Below are positions 1 through 5,127 of a stretch of 5,127 bases of DNA, piece by piece (position 1 is the first letter of the stretch; each line of letters opens with the position of its first letter). This DNA is from Abditibacteriota bacterium. GTDB lineage: Bacteria > Armatimonadota > UBA5829. A program made the translations under genes and the position numbers. Below the pieces are notes generated by a model, which saw nothing but the letters and a program-made list of their open reading frames with translations, did no database searches and had not been told where the DNA came from. The stretch spans positions 1 to 5,127 of the forward strand of contig JAGDAG010000005.1 of the NCBI GenBank assembly GCA_017959625.1. The letters are read 5' to 3'.

Positions 1-105
1 AGAGGCCTTATCAGTTGTTATGGCGAGCTTTACACAGTGACTAAAATGCATATGGACGGTTTTCCCGAATATATACCCGCCATTGAATATGGTATCAGAA
101 AATAA
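1..105 (+). CDS. C-terminal end of an upstream gene (partial, unrecognised)
   Basis: Reading frame 1 is open from the first base of the window and ends in TAA at 103-105, giving 34 residues. The other two forward frames stop earlier, at 38-40 and 42-44. The tail looks protein-like, ending in HMDGFPEYIPAIEYGIRK, and is rich in Tyr, Pro and Gly. It is followed within about 35 nt by a terminator-like hairpin, which fits the end of a gene. Only the last residues are visible, so no family can be named. An open run of 34 codons could also arise by chance, so this call is tentative. Confidence 0.45.
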   Translation, partial: RGLISCYGELYTVTKMHMDGFPEYIPAIEYGIRK

Positions 106-138
106 GATCGGTTATTTATAGCTGATATCTCCGGATAT

Positions 139-156
139 GGGGCGGGGCCGCCTTTT
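139..156 (+). terminator. Possible weak rho-independent terminator
   Basis: GGCG (141-144) pairs with CGCC (149-152) around a GGGC loop. G-U pairs can extend the stem, and it is followed by TTTT (153-156). It lies about 35 nt after the TAA of the upstream frame and before the next promoter, the right place for a terminator. The stem and the T-run are both short, so efficiency would be low. Confidence 0.35.
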
Positions 157-202
157 CCGATGCGAAAAAGCCGCGGCCGGCCGTATGTCTGCCGGCGGAA
201 TA

Positions 203-211
203 TGGTATAAT
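203..211 (+). promoter_or_regulatory. Extended -10 promoter of the exported-protein gene
   Basis: TGGTATAAT at 203-211 is a perfect -10 hexamer (206-211) with the TGn extension. No good -35 box lies 16-18 nt upstream; the bases around 182-189 match TTGACA poorly. An extended -10 commonly compensates for that. The predicted transcript starts near 218, which leaves a leader of about 65 nt before the ATG at 283. Confidence 0.55.
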
Positions 212-221
212 GTATTCGGAA

Positions 222-258
222 GGGCAGCCCGCCGGCTTTTCGGCGCGTTTTCCTGCCC
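222..258 (+). promoter_or_regulatory. Foldable 5' leader hairpin ahead of the exported-protein gene
   Basis: GGGCAG (222-227) is complementary to CTGCCC (253-258). Inside that stem, GCCG (231-234) pairs with CGGC (241-244). The nested hairpin starts almost at the predicted transcript 5' end and stops 15 nt before the Shine-Dalgarno site, which it leaves free. It may only stabilise the mRNA. The pairing was read by eye and no folding energy was computed. Confidence 0.35.
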
Positions 259-272
259 TGCATTCTTTTCTT

Positions 273-277
273 GGGAG
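273..277 (+). promoter_or_regulatory. Shine-Dalgarno site that decides the start at 283
   Basis: GGGAG sits 5 nt before ATG 283. This favours ATG 283 over the in-frame TTG at 271, which overlaps this site and would place three extra residues (including Asp) ahead of the basic n-region of the signal peptide. Confidence 0.7.
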
Positions 278-282
278 ACGCT

Positions 283-2322
283 ATGAGGATCGCGCTTATC
301 ATCTGTCTTATAGTCACCTGCGCCGGAGCCCTGTTTGCGGGGCCTCAGGACAAGTTCTTTTCCGTGGCCTGGCTCATACGGGATTTTCCCGGCAACGACA
401 GCCCTCCGGGGCACTTTCTCAATTCGGAGACCAATTACAAGGGGCTTACAGGCGGCGACAGGATATTCACCGACTGTCTGGCCCGGGCCCGGAAGGACCG
501 CCCGGAGCTGCCCCGTTATATGCCTCAGACCATAGGCCTCTACAACGCCCCCACCTCCGAAAGATACGGCAACATAGTCCGGAGGATGCTCCGGAGGGGC
601 AACTGCGAGCTGGGAGTGGGCAACGCCGTTCCCGACAAGAGGATAAAGGAGATCTCCGACTATTTCGGCTTTCCCGTTACCGTCAACGAGAACTGGGAGC
701 TGGAGGAAAAGCCGGAGTTCACCAAATACTTTGCAGGCTTCGGCATAAGGACCCAGTTCAACGCCGTTCTGGAGGGGGATTCCCTGATAGGCGAGACCAT
801 AGACATGGGCCACAACTGGGAGGGACGCCCCTTTATGCCCTATTATACCCAGCTGCGGAGCGAAGACCCCCGAAACAGCAGCAAGACAAACAGGGAGCTC
901 CGGGAAAAGGACGCGCCTCTCGACCTTTTCTGGCTGACACGCTCACCCTGGTCGGAATACGACCGCTACTGTTTTCAGTATTCCACCCATCCCGGGGACG
1001 TGCTGGTGGGCCCCGGCGGCCGCAAAAGGGCCTATCCGGACAATATCTGGTATTGGGAAAACGAGATAAGAGAGTGGGAAAAGAATCTGGAAAAGGGATA
1101 TATCCCCTACGCCCATATCAGCATCGCCCTGGAAGGGGAGCTGATCGCCGACCCTCTGTCGGATACCGACGACAGGCATATAAAGCGCGCCATCCTGAAA
1201 AATCTGGTGGACCTGCTCCTTTCCCGGGGCTGGAAGCCCGTTTCTTCCGGAGAGTTTCTCGCCTGGTATTCGGAAAGGTGGCCCTGTCCGGAAGCGCCCA
1301 ACTGCGCCATATACTTTAACGATACCGCCCGGGAGCCGGACGGACGCTATTTCACCCCCGCCTGGTCCTACGTGAACGAGGACCGGGAGACCTCGGACAT
1401 GGGGCATATATTCATAGCGGAAACCAAGTATTTCAGAGTGTGCGAGCATGAGCACCGGCTGTCGCCCTTTATGGAGACGGCCTACGAGCTGGAATGCCCC
1501 AATCTCTACGTGCAGAAGCACGCGGGCCACGACCCCAGGACGGTGAAATCGGAGCTCCACGGCGGAGCCACCTTTGCCGACGGCACCGGCCGGCCGGGCG
1601 ACCCCGATCAGCTCTCGGTGACGGCCGCCAGCGGCAATACTCTCTTTTGGGGCAACGACCCCCACAGGCATATACCCGCCAAATGGGACTACATGGCGGA
1701 GAAGCTGGGCCTTGAGCCCCTGGCCAAAAACCGCTGCTATACCCTGGCTATAGACGGACGGGATATCCAGTTCCCCGACGAGTGGAAGCCGGGGGAATAC
1801 TACGGCGAGATAACCAATATACAAAGAAACGACAGCATAGTCAGCTGGGAAAAATACGTGACGGCTATGGTGGACGGCAAGCCCTGCAGGATAGGCTTCA
1901 GGCATACCCTGGCGGGCAGGACCCACAGGGTGAAGCTGCTGGACCCCGAGGGGAGCCTGAAGGGGCATACGCTCGAGCTGGTTTTCCGGCCCTTCTTCTA
2001 CCAGGGCTGGCTGGCGGATCAGGAGTTTATGGTGTTCGCCGAGCCCTTCGGCGGCGAGGCCTTTGAATACAGAGTGGACAACCCCGCGGAGGTCAGAAAG
2101 GCCTGTCTCTTCGGCAGAGTGGGGAAGGGCTTCAGGATATACCACAACAACCCCGACTATCCGGAGCTGGGGCGCTCGGTGGAGGTGTCGCTTTCTTCCT
2201 GCGCCGAATCGGTGACCTTTGTGGACCCGGCGGGCTCGGGGCAGTACGTGGAGGCCCGGGTGGCCCTTTCGGCGCCGGGAGAGTTCTCCCTGAGATACAA
2301 GAGGCTCCACCCCCTGGACTGA
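283..2322 (+). CDS. Exported protein of unknown function, 679 aa (possible carbohydrate-active-type barrel plus beta domain)
   Basis: Complete gene from ATG 283 (Shine-Dalgarno GGGAG) to TGA 2320-2322. Residues 1-19 are a signal peptide: Arg at position 2, a hydrophobic core (IALIICLIV), then a small-residue cleavage region ending ALFA, cut probably after Ala19. Cys13 lies inside the core and is preceded by Thr, so a lipoprotein is unlikely. Residues 25 to about 340 alternate predicted strands and helices with many aromatics, including a DMGHNWEGRPFMPYY stretch (174-188) and a late helix ending EFLAWYSERW (324-333). This order faintly recalls polysaccharide-deacetylase-like or glycoside hydrolase barrels, but no NodB-type catalytic motif is visible. 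Residues 500-679 are beta-rich with no membrane anchor, consistent with a sandwich-like domain. The gene is a single transcription unit with its own promoter and a strong terminator. Codon use is GC-rich at third positions, with many ATA and AGG codons. The coding call is firm; the function is a guess. Confidence 0.92.
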   Translation: MRIALIICLIVTCAGALFAGPQDKFFSVAWLIRDFPGNDSPPGHFLNSETNYKGLTGGDRIFTDCLARARKDRPELPRYMPQTIGLYNAPTSERYGNIVRRMLRRGNCELGVGNAVPDKRIKEISDYFGFPVTVNENWELEEKPEFTKYFAGFGIRTQFNAVLEGDSLIGETIDMGHNWEGRPFMPYYTQLRSEDPRNSSKTNRELREKDAPLDLFWLTRSPWSEYDRYCFQYSTHPGDVLVGPGGRKRAYPDNIWYWENEIREWEKNLEKGYIPYAHISIALEGELIADPLSDTDDRHIKRAILKNLVDLLLSRGWKPVSSGEFLAWYSERWPCPEAPNCAIYFNDTAREPDGRYFTPAWSYVNEDRETSDMGHIFIAETKYFRVCEHEHRLSPFMETAYELECPNLYVQKHAGHDPRTVKSELHGGATFADGTGRPGDPDQLSVTAASGNTLFWGNDPHRHIPAKWDYMAEKLGLEPLAKNRCYTLAIDGRDIQFPDEWKPGEYYGEITNIQRNDSIVSWEKYVTAMVDGKPCRIGFRHTLAGRTHRVKLLDPEGSLKGHTLELVFRPFFYQGWLADQEFMVFAEPFGGEAFEYRVDNPAEVRKACLFGRVGKGFRIYHNNPDYPELGRSVEVSLSSCAESVTFVDPAGSGQYVEARVALSAPGEFSLRYKRLHPLD

Positions 2323-2339
2323 AGCCGGACATAAATAAT

Positions 2340-2377
2340 AACGCGGAAAAAGCGGGGCTTTTTCCGCGTTTTTTTTT
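2340..2377 (+). terminator. Strong rho-independent terminator
   Basis: ACGCGGAAAAAG (2341-2352) pairs perfectly with CTTTTTCCGCGT (2358-2369) around a CGGGG loop. A2340-T2370 adds a thirteenth pair, and T residues continue unbroken to 2377. The stem begins 18 nt after the TGA of the exported-protein gene. It ends that transcript and isolates the downstream promoter from read-through. The complementary strand would also carry an A-run before and T-runs within the arms, but no gene faces it. Confidence 0.93.
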
Positions 2378-2397
2378 GCGGGCGGCGCCTCGTCCTC

Positions 2398-2427
2398 TTG
2401 ACAGCAGCGGGAATTTTGTGGTATAAT
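2398..2427 (+). promoter_or_regulatory. Near-consensus sigma-70-type promoter of the large 3' gene
   Basis: TTGACA at 2398-2403, an 18-nt spacer, then TATAAT at 2422-2427 with a TGG extension (2419-2421). Both hexamers are perfect. The transcript should start near 2434, giving a leader of about 220 nt. DNA directly upstream of the -35 box is GC-rich, so there is no classical UP element. The T-run of the preceding terminator lies around -57 to -65. Confidence 0.88.
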
Positions 2428-2474
2428 AATAATGTCGGCAGGGCTTCGCGCCTTCCGGCTGCCAACTGATATAA

Positions 2475-2525
2475 AGAGAGACCTCGTAACCACTCTGAAA
2501 CTTCGGATGAACTCTCAGTCTCTCT
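2475..2525 (+). repeat. Inverted repeat forming the central leader stem
   Basis: AGAGAGAC (2475-2482) is the exact reverse complement of GTCTCTCT (2518-2525). The 35 nt between them show little further pairing apart from a cUUCGg tetraloop at 2501-2506 with almost no stem. The result is a stem that displays a large, mostly single-stranded loop. Confidence 0.5.
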
Positions 2526-2531
2526 CGGCTT

Positions 2532-2545
2532 AAACACGTGTGTTT
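2532..2545. repeat. Short inverted repeat AAACAC-GT-GTGTTT
   Basis: AAACAC (2532-2537) and GTGTTT (2540-2545) are exact reverse complements separated by GT, and they contain the palindrome ACACGTGT. In DNA this could be an operator half-site pair about 100 bp downstream of the transcript start. In RNA it gives a 5-bp hairpin with a 4-nt loop. Which of these applies, if either, is unknown. Confidence 0.35.
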
Positions 2546-2641
2546 TGGCTTGATCGCGTCCCGCCGCCCGGGTCATGCTCCCGGAAGGCTGCCCACGACG
2601 CATCGGAACTTTGGCCTTTCAAAAGGCTGCAGATTAATATC

Positions 2642-2647
2642 AAGGAG
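2642..2647 (+). promoter_or_regulatory. Shine-Dalgarno site of the large 3' gene
   Basis: AAGGAG ends 6 nt before ATG 2654. It settles the start: the frame stays open back to 2534 and includes a GTG at 2540, but that codon has no ribosome site and lies inside a hairpin. TATC (2638-2641) and GATA (2647-2650) could flank it as a tiny 4-bp hairpin. Confidence 0.85.
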
Positions 2648-2653
2648 ATACAA

Positions 2654-5127
2654 ATGCTTAACAGAACGATCGAAGAATTGGCTTTGTCCGTTCGGGCAAC
2701 CAACGCGCTGCGGAAGATGGGTGTCGACTATGTCGAACAGCTTGGCGATACGCCTTTTGCCGCTTTTAAGAGCTGCAGGGGCGTCGGAGTAAAGACCCTT
2801 GCCGAGATCAAAGGCGTATATGACGCTATGGGCGCCGGGGAGGAAGGATATTCCGACGAAGACCTGGCCGAGATGTCGCGGCATACCATAGGCGAGCTGG
2901 GCCTTTCCTCCCGCTCTTCCCGTTTTCTTGCCGAAGCAGGGTATGTGACTGTCGGCAGTGTTGCAGAGCTGACAAAATCCGGCGATATGCGGATAAACGG
3001 TCTGGGGGCTAAGTCCGTAGAGGAGATCGAAAAAGCCGTTGAGGCCTGGGTGCGGGATAATATCTTTTCCGACGACGACCCCGACGCCGGCCTGAAAAGG
3101 CTGGTCAGGGAAACCGCCGCCGCCCTTGAGCCGGTCGTCCGGGTGTCCGGGAAAAAGATATATAAGTATATCGTTTCCCGGGGCCTGTCCGAAGAGTACA
3201 GAGATCTGAGCCCCGAAGAGGCAGTAAGAAAGGTCCTTATGCTCCCCGTCCTGCATAAAGAACTGAAGTCCTTTTGGGAGTCTGTTGCCGACAACGGGGT
3301 CATCGCCCATGACCAGTTGTCCCGTTTGAAGGAGGATCTCGGCCTGTCCTTTGATCCGGCAATACTCGTTTACTGCGCGCTTGAAAGCCGGTCCATAATG
3401 CCAAATCGGGGAGTGTTACTGGTGGTTCGGGAGTCTTTCCGGGATGTGCTGGCCGTGCTTGATCCCGATGCAAGAATCGTTCGTATACATAGGCTCAAAG
3501 CCGAGGGGCGTTCGCTTGAGAGTATTGGCGATCTGTTTAAGATAACCCGTGAACGCGTCAGGCAGCTGATCAATAAGCATTTGCAGCAACAGGCCTTGTT
3601 GTTTGAGGACTATTACAGGGAGCCTTTTGAGTACTTTGATATTCCCAAAGAAGATTTTGAAAGGCTCTTCCCGGAGATATCGAAAGAAGGCTATACGTAT
3701 CTTTCCTGCCGGTATGATAAGGGAAATGCCAGGCTTGACGCCTCTTCGGTAAAGGATTATGCCGGCCCCTGGAAGGAGCGGCTGGAAGAGTTCACGGACG
3801 GGGAGACGAAGAGGGAGGCTCTCAAGCGCGCTTCCGGTGAAGACATTGCTTTAGAGGTCCTGAAGGAAAATGCCGGCGCTTCTTTTTCCATGAAGAAACT
3901 CAGGGGCAAGTATCGGGAATTTGTCCTGCGCGAAGGGTATCCTGAGAAACGGCTGGATATTGAAACTCGTACCTTTGAAAACGCTTTATGGAAAAAAATG
4001 GGCGTTACCCGGGATCGCGAAGGCAGATACAGGTATTCCTTCGCAAACCCCGCCCGTATATGGGAAACCGTTGACCTTGGCCGGTACAGCAACTCTGTTA
4101 TATCCACAGAGCTGATATACCGCCAATACGGGGAGCTCATGGAAGAGCTGGATATCCGGGACTCCTATGAACTGTTTTACCTGATGAAAAAGTCGCAGGA
4201 GCTGCGGACAGACAAAAGTATCCCGGTCAAATTCAGCAAAGTGCCTGTTATTTACGTCGGGGACGCTTCCTATGGCAGACAGGCGGTGAAGCTCCTTGCC
4301 GAGCTCTCTCCCGTAAGCTTTGATGAATATTACGAGGCCTGGGAGGAGAGATACGGCATACCCGGGAACACAGCCCATGCCAACAAAAAAATAAGAGGGG
4401 CGGTCATGCCGTACTATAGCCGCGGGATGTATTCTGTCGACGTGCCCGTTATAGACGACAGGGACATACAGCCCCTGAGCGCCGAGCTCGGCAAAAAAGA
4501 GCTGTGGTTTACGGATGAGATCGAAGCCCTTTTTGACAGGGTCTGCCGGCATTCTCCCCGGGAGGCCATCAACAGAGCGGCGTTCCAAAGGATAGGCTAC
4601 CGCCTGTGTTCGGGATATGCGTATCCCGCCAGGTACAGCAGCGTTGTTAACATGCTGGACGGCGTCGTATTCAATAGTGATACGGTGGACCTCAGCGCTC
4701 TTGACCCCCGTCTTCTCATGCAGACGGCTTTCACCAATGCGCTGGAAAACAAGAGAAACACCCTGGCTTATATAGAAACGGAGCCGAAAAAGCTTACGTC
4801 CATGGCCCTGTTTGAGAAAGAGTACGGGCTTACGGTGGAGGAACTGAGCGGGCTTCAGGCTCTGGCTGTGGACATATCCGGGCAGACGAGATTCTTTAAC
4901 GGATACAGTATATGGCGGGACTTGGAAGATGTGCCGGCAGTGCAAAAGCTGCAGGGAAATCACCGGCTCCTCAGCTATATAATGAGGCAGCAGAAAGGCA
5001 TAACGTCGGTCTCGGTGACCGGAGGGGTCATTCTCAGCGCTGCCGGCAGACCGATAAAGATAAGCCTTGTCTGCGAATGGCTGGCGTCGCGATACGGCAG
5101 AATGACGTTAACAGACCTGGAGGCCAG
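2654..5127 (+). CDS. RNA polymerase-mimic protein: two alpha-CTD-like domains plus a sigma region 4-like HTH (3' end missing)
   Basis: Open from ATG 2654 to the window edge without a stop: 824 residues, C-terminus missing. Residues 5-56 match the RNA polymerase alpha C-terminal domain: IEELALSVRATNAL, then the helix-hairpin-helix GVGVKTLAEIK. Arg14, Asn17, Gly45 and Lys47 align with E. coli alpha Arg265, Asn268, Gly296 and Lys298. Residues 78-132 are a second copy (IGELGLSSRS ... GLGAKSVEEIE), keeping Arg87, Gly118, Lys120 and Ser121 but with Arg90 at the Asn268 position. Residues 272-312 resemble sigma-70 region 4.2 (RSLESIGDLFKITRERVRQL); Arg299, Glu300, Arg303 and Gln304 match the -35-contacting residues of sigma. 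Residues 313-824 are mostly helical with weak winged-helix-like repeats. No sigma region 2, nuclease, helicase or ATPase motif and no membrane segment is visible, so it should be a cytoplasmic DNA-binding or transcription-associated protein. Third positions look more AT-rich than in the exported-protein gene. The domains are solid; the cellular role is unknown. Confidence 0.93.
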   Translation, partial: MLNRTIEELALSVRATNALRKMGVDYVEQLGDTPFAAFKSCRGVGVKTLAEIKGVYDAMGAGEEGYSDEDLAEMSRHTIGELGLSSRSSRFLAEAGYVTVGSVAELTKSGDMRINGLGAKSVEEIEKAVEAWVRDNIFSDDDPDAGLKRLVRETAAALEPVVRVSGKKIYKYIVSRGLSEEYRDLSPEEAVRKVLMLPVLHKELKSFWESVADNGVIAHDQLSRLKEDLGLSFDPAILVYCALESRSIMPNRGVLLVVRESFRDVLAVLDPDARIVRIHRLKAEGRSLESIGDLFKITRERVRQLINKHLQQQALLFEDYYREPFEYFDIPKEDFERLFPEISKEGYTYLSCRYDKGNARLDASSVKDYAGPWKERLEEFTDGETKREALKRASGEDIALEVLKENAGASFSMKKLRGKYREFVLREGYPEKRLDIETRTFENALWKKMGVTRDREGRYRYSFANPARIWETVDLGRYSNSVISTELIYRQYGELMEELDIRDSYELFYLMKKSQELRTDKSIPVKFSKVPVIYVGDASYGRQAVKLLAELSPVSFDEYYEAWEERYGIPGNTAHANKKIRGAVMPYYSRGMYSVDVPVIDDRDIQPLSAELGKKELWFTDEIEALFDRVCRHSPREAINRAAFQRIGYRLCSGYAYPARYSSVVNMLDGVVFNSDTVDLSALDPRLLMQTAFTNALENKRNTLAYIETEPKKLTSMALFEKEYGLTVEELSGLQALAVDISGQTRFFNGYSIWRDLEDVPAVQKLQGNHRLLSYIMRQQKGITSVSVTGGVILSAAGRPIKISLVCEWLASRYGRMTLTDLEA

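Larger units (their letters stand above)
2434..2653 (+). promoter_or_regulatory. Long structured 5' leader, candidate cis-regulatory RNA
   Basis: About 220 nt of untranslated leader separate the strong promoter from ATG 2654. By eye it can form: GGCAG 2437-2441 with CTGCC 2459-2463, with an inner GGC/GCC pair; AGAGAGAC 2475-2482 with GTCTCTCT 2518-2525; AAACA 2532-2536 with TGTTT 2541-2545; CCGGG 2568-2572 with CCCGG 2580-2584; and GCCTT 2614-2618 with AAGGC 2623-2627. An alternative pairs GCCTTCCGG 2450-2458 with CCGGAAGGC 2581-2589. That 9-bp helix excludes the first and fourth hairpins. Competing structures are typical of riboswitches and attenuators. I see no T-box, tRNA or known riboswitch consensus. 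There is no U-rich terminator hairpin in the leader, so any control would act on translation or RNA stability. No folding energies were computed. Confidence 0.45.

Noticed and set aside
307..330. Lipoprotein attachment at Cys13 of the exported protein
   Set aside because: Cys13 is preceded by Thr rather than Gly, Ala or Ser and sits within the hydrophobic core. A standard cleavage site follows at Ala19.
210..1319. Plus-strand 369-codon frame overlapping the exported-protein gene
   Set aside because: It is a +1/-1 frame shadow: its product is Arg/Gly/Pro-rich, it starts inside the -10 box, and it has no signal or domain. The overlapping frame has a signal peptide, a Shine-Dalgarno site and a terminator at the right distance.
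943..2493. Long minus-strand open frame of 516 codons
   Set aside because: It lies antisense to the exported-protein gene and runs back through the terminator and promoter. Its product is low-complexity and rich in Gly, Pro, Arg and Val, and it has no ribosome site. GC-rich codon bias on the real strand explains it.
2434..2653. Leader as 6S RNA, T-box, tRNA or a known riboswitch
   Set aside because: There is no closing end-to-end helix typical of 6S RNA, no T-box sequence, no cloverleaf or CCA end, and no riboswitch consensus that I recognise.
2538..2792. 84-codon plus-strand frame spanning the leader and the start of the large gene
   Set aside because: It is out of frame with the domain-bearing ORF and overlaps its beginning, with no Shine-Dalgarno site.
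2573..3310. Minus-strand 245-codon frame
   Set aside because: It is antisense to the alpha-CTD-like domains, whose family match fixes the coding strand.
3986..4963. Minus-strand 325-codon frame
   Set aside because: It is antisense to the large 3' gene, has no ribosome site or recognisable domain, and the opposite strand is open continuously from 2654.
1..5127. CRISPR array, insertion sequence or attachment-site repeats
   Set aside because: No regularly spaced direct repeats, transposase motifs or terminal inverted repeats were seen anywhere in the window.

Overview
The window is bacterial DNA: extended -10 promoters, Shine-Dalgarno sites, a rho-independent terminator and compact spacing. 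It is moderately GC-rich, and Ile-ATA and Arg-AGG codons are frequent in its genes. Nothing in it fixes the species, and I make no taxonomic call.

Layout, all on the + strand. (1) Positions 1-105 are probably the last 34 codons of an upstream gene. They are followed by a weak terminator-like hairpin, an extended -10 promoter and a short leader that can fold. (2) Positions 283-2322 encode a complete 679-residue exported protein of unknown function. It has a clear signal peptide, a predicted alpha/beta N-terminal half and a beta-rich C-terminal half. A textbook terminator (2340-2377) closes this unit. (3) Positions 2398-2427 form an almost perfect housekeeping promoter (TTGACA, 18-nt spacer, TGG-TATAAT). 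It drives a leader of about 220 nt with several hairpins, some of them mutually exclusive. (4) From 2654 to the end of the window runs one uninterrupted reading frame of 824 codons, cut by the window edge.

The large 3' gene is the most interesting item. Its protein begins with two tandem copies of the helix-hairpin-helix domain found at the C-terminus of the RNA polymerase alpha subunit. About 140 residues later comes a sigma-70 region 4.2-like helix-turn-helix. The residues that contact DNA in the real alpha and sigma subunits are largely kept. The protein thus carries copies of the UP-element reader and the -35 reader of RNA polymerase, with no sign of a sigma region 2 or a catalytic subunit. 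It continues with more than 500 residues of repetitive, mostly helical sequence with weak winged-helix-like repeats. I infer a DNA-binding or transcription-interacting regulator, but its biological role is not shown by this window.

The two complete transcription units look independent. A strong terminator separates them and each has its own promoter. The exported protein and the promoter-mimic protein need not work together.
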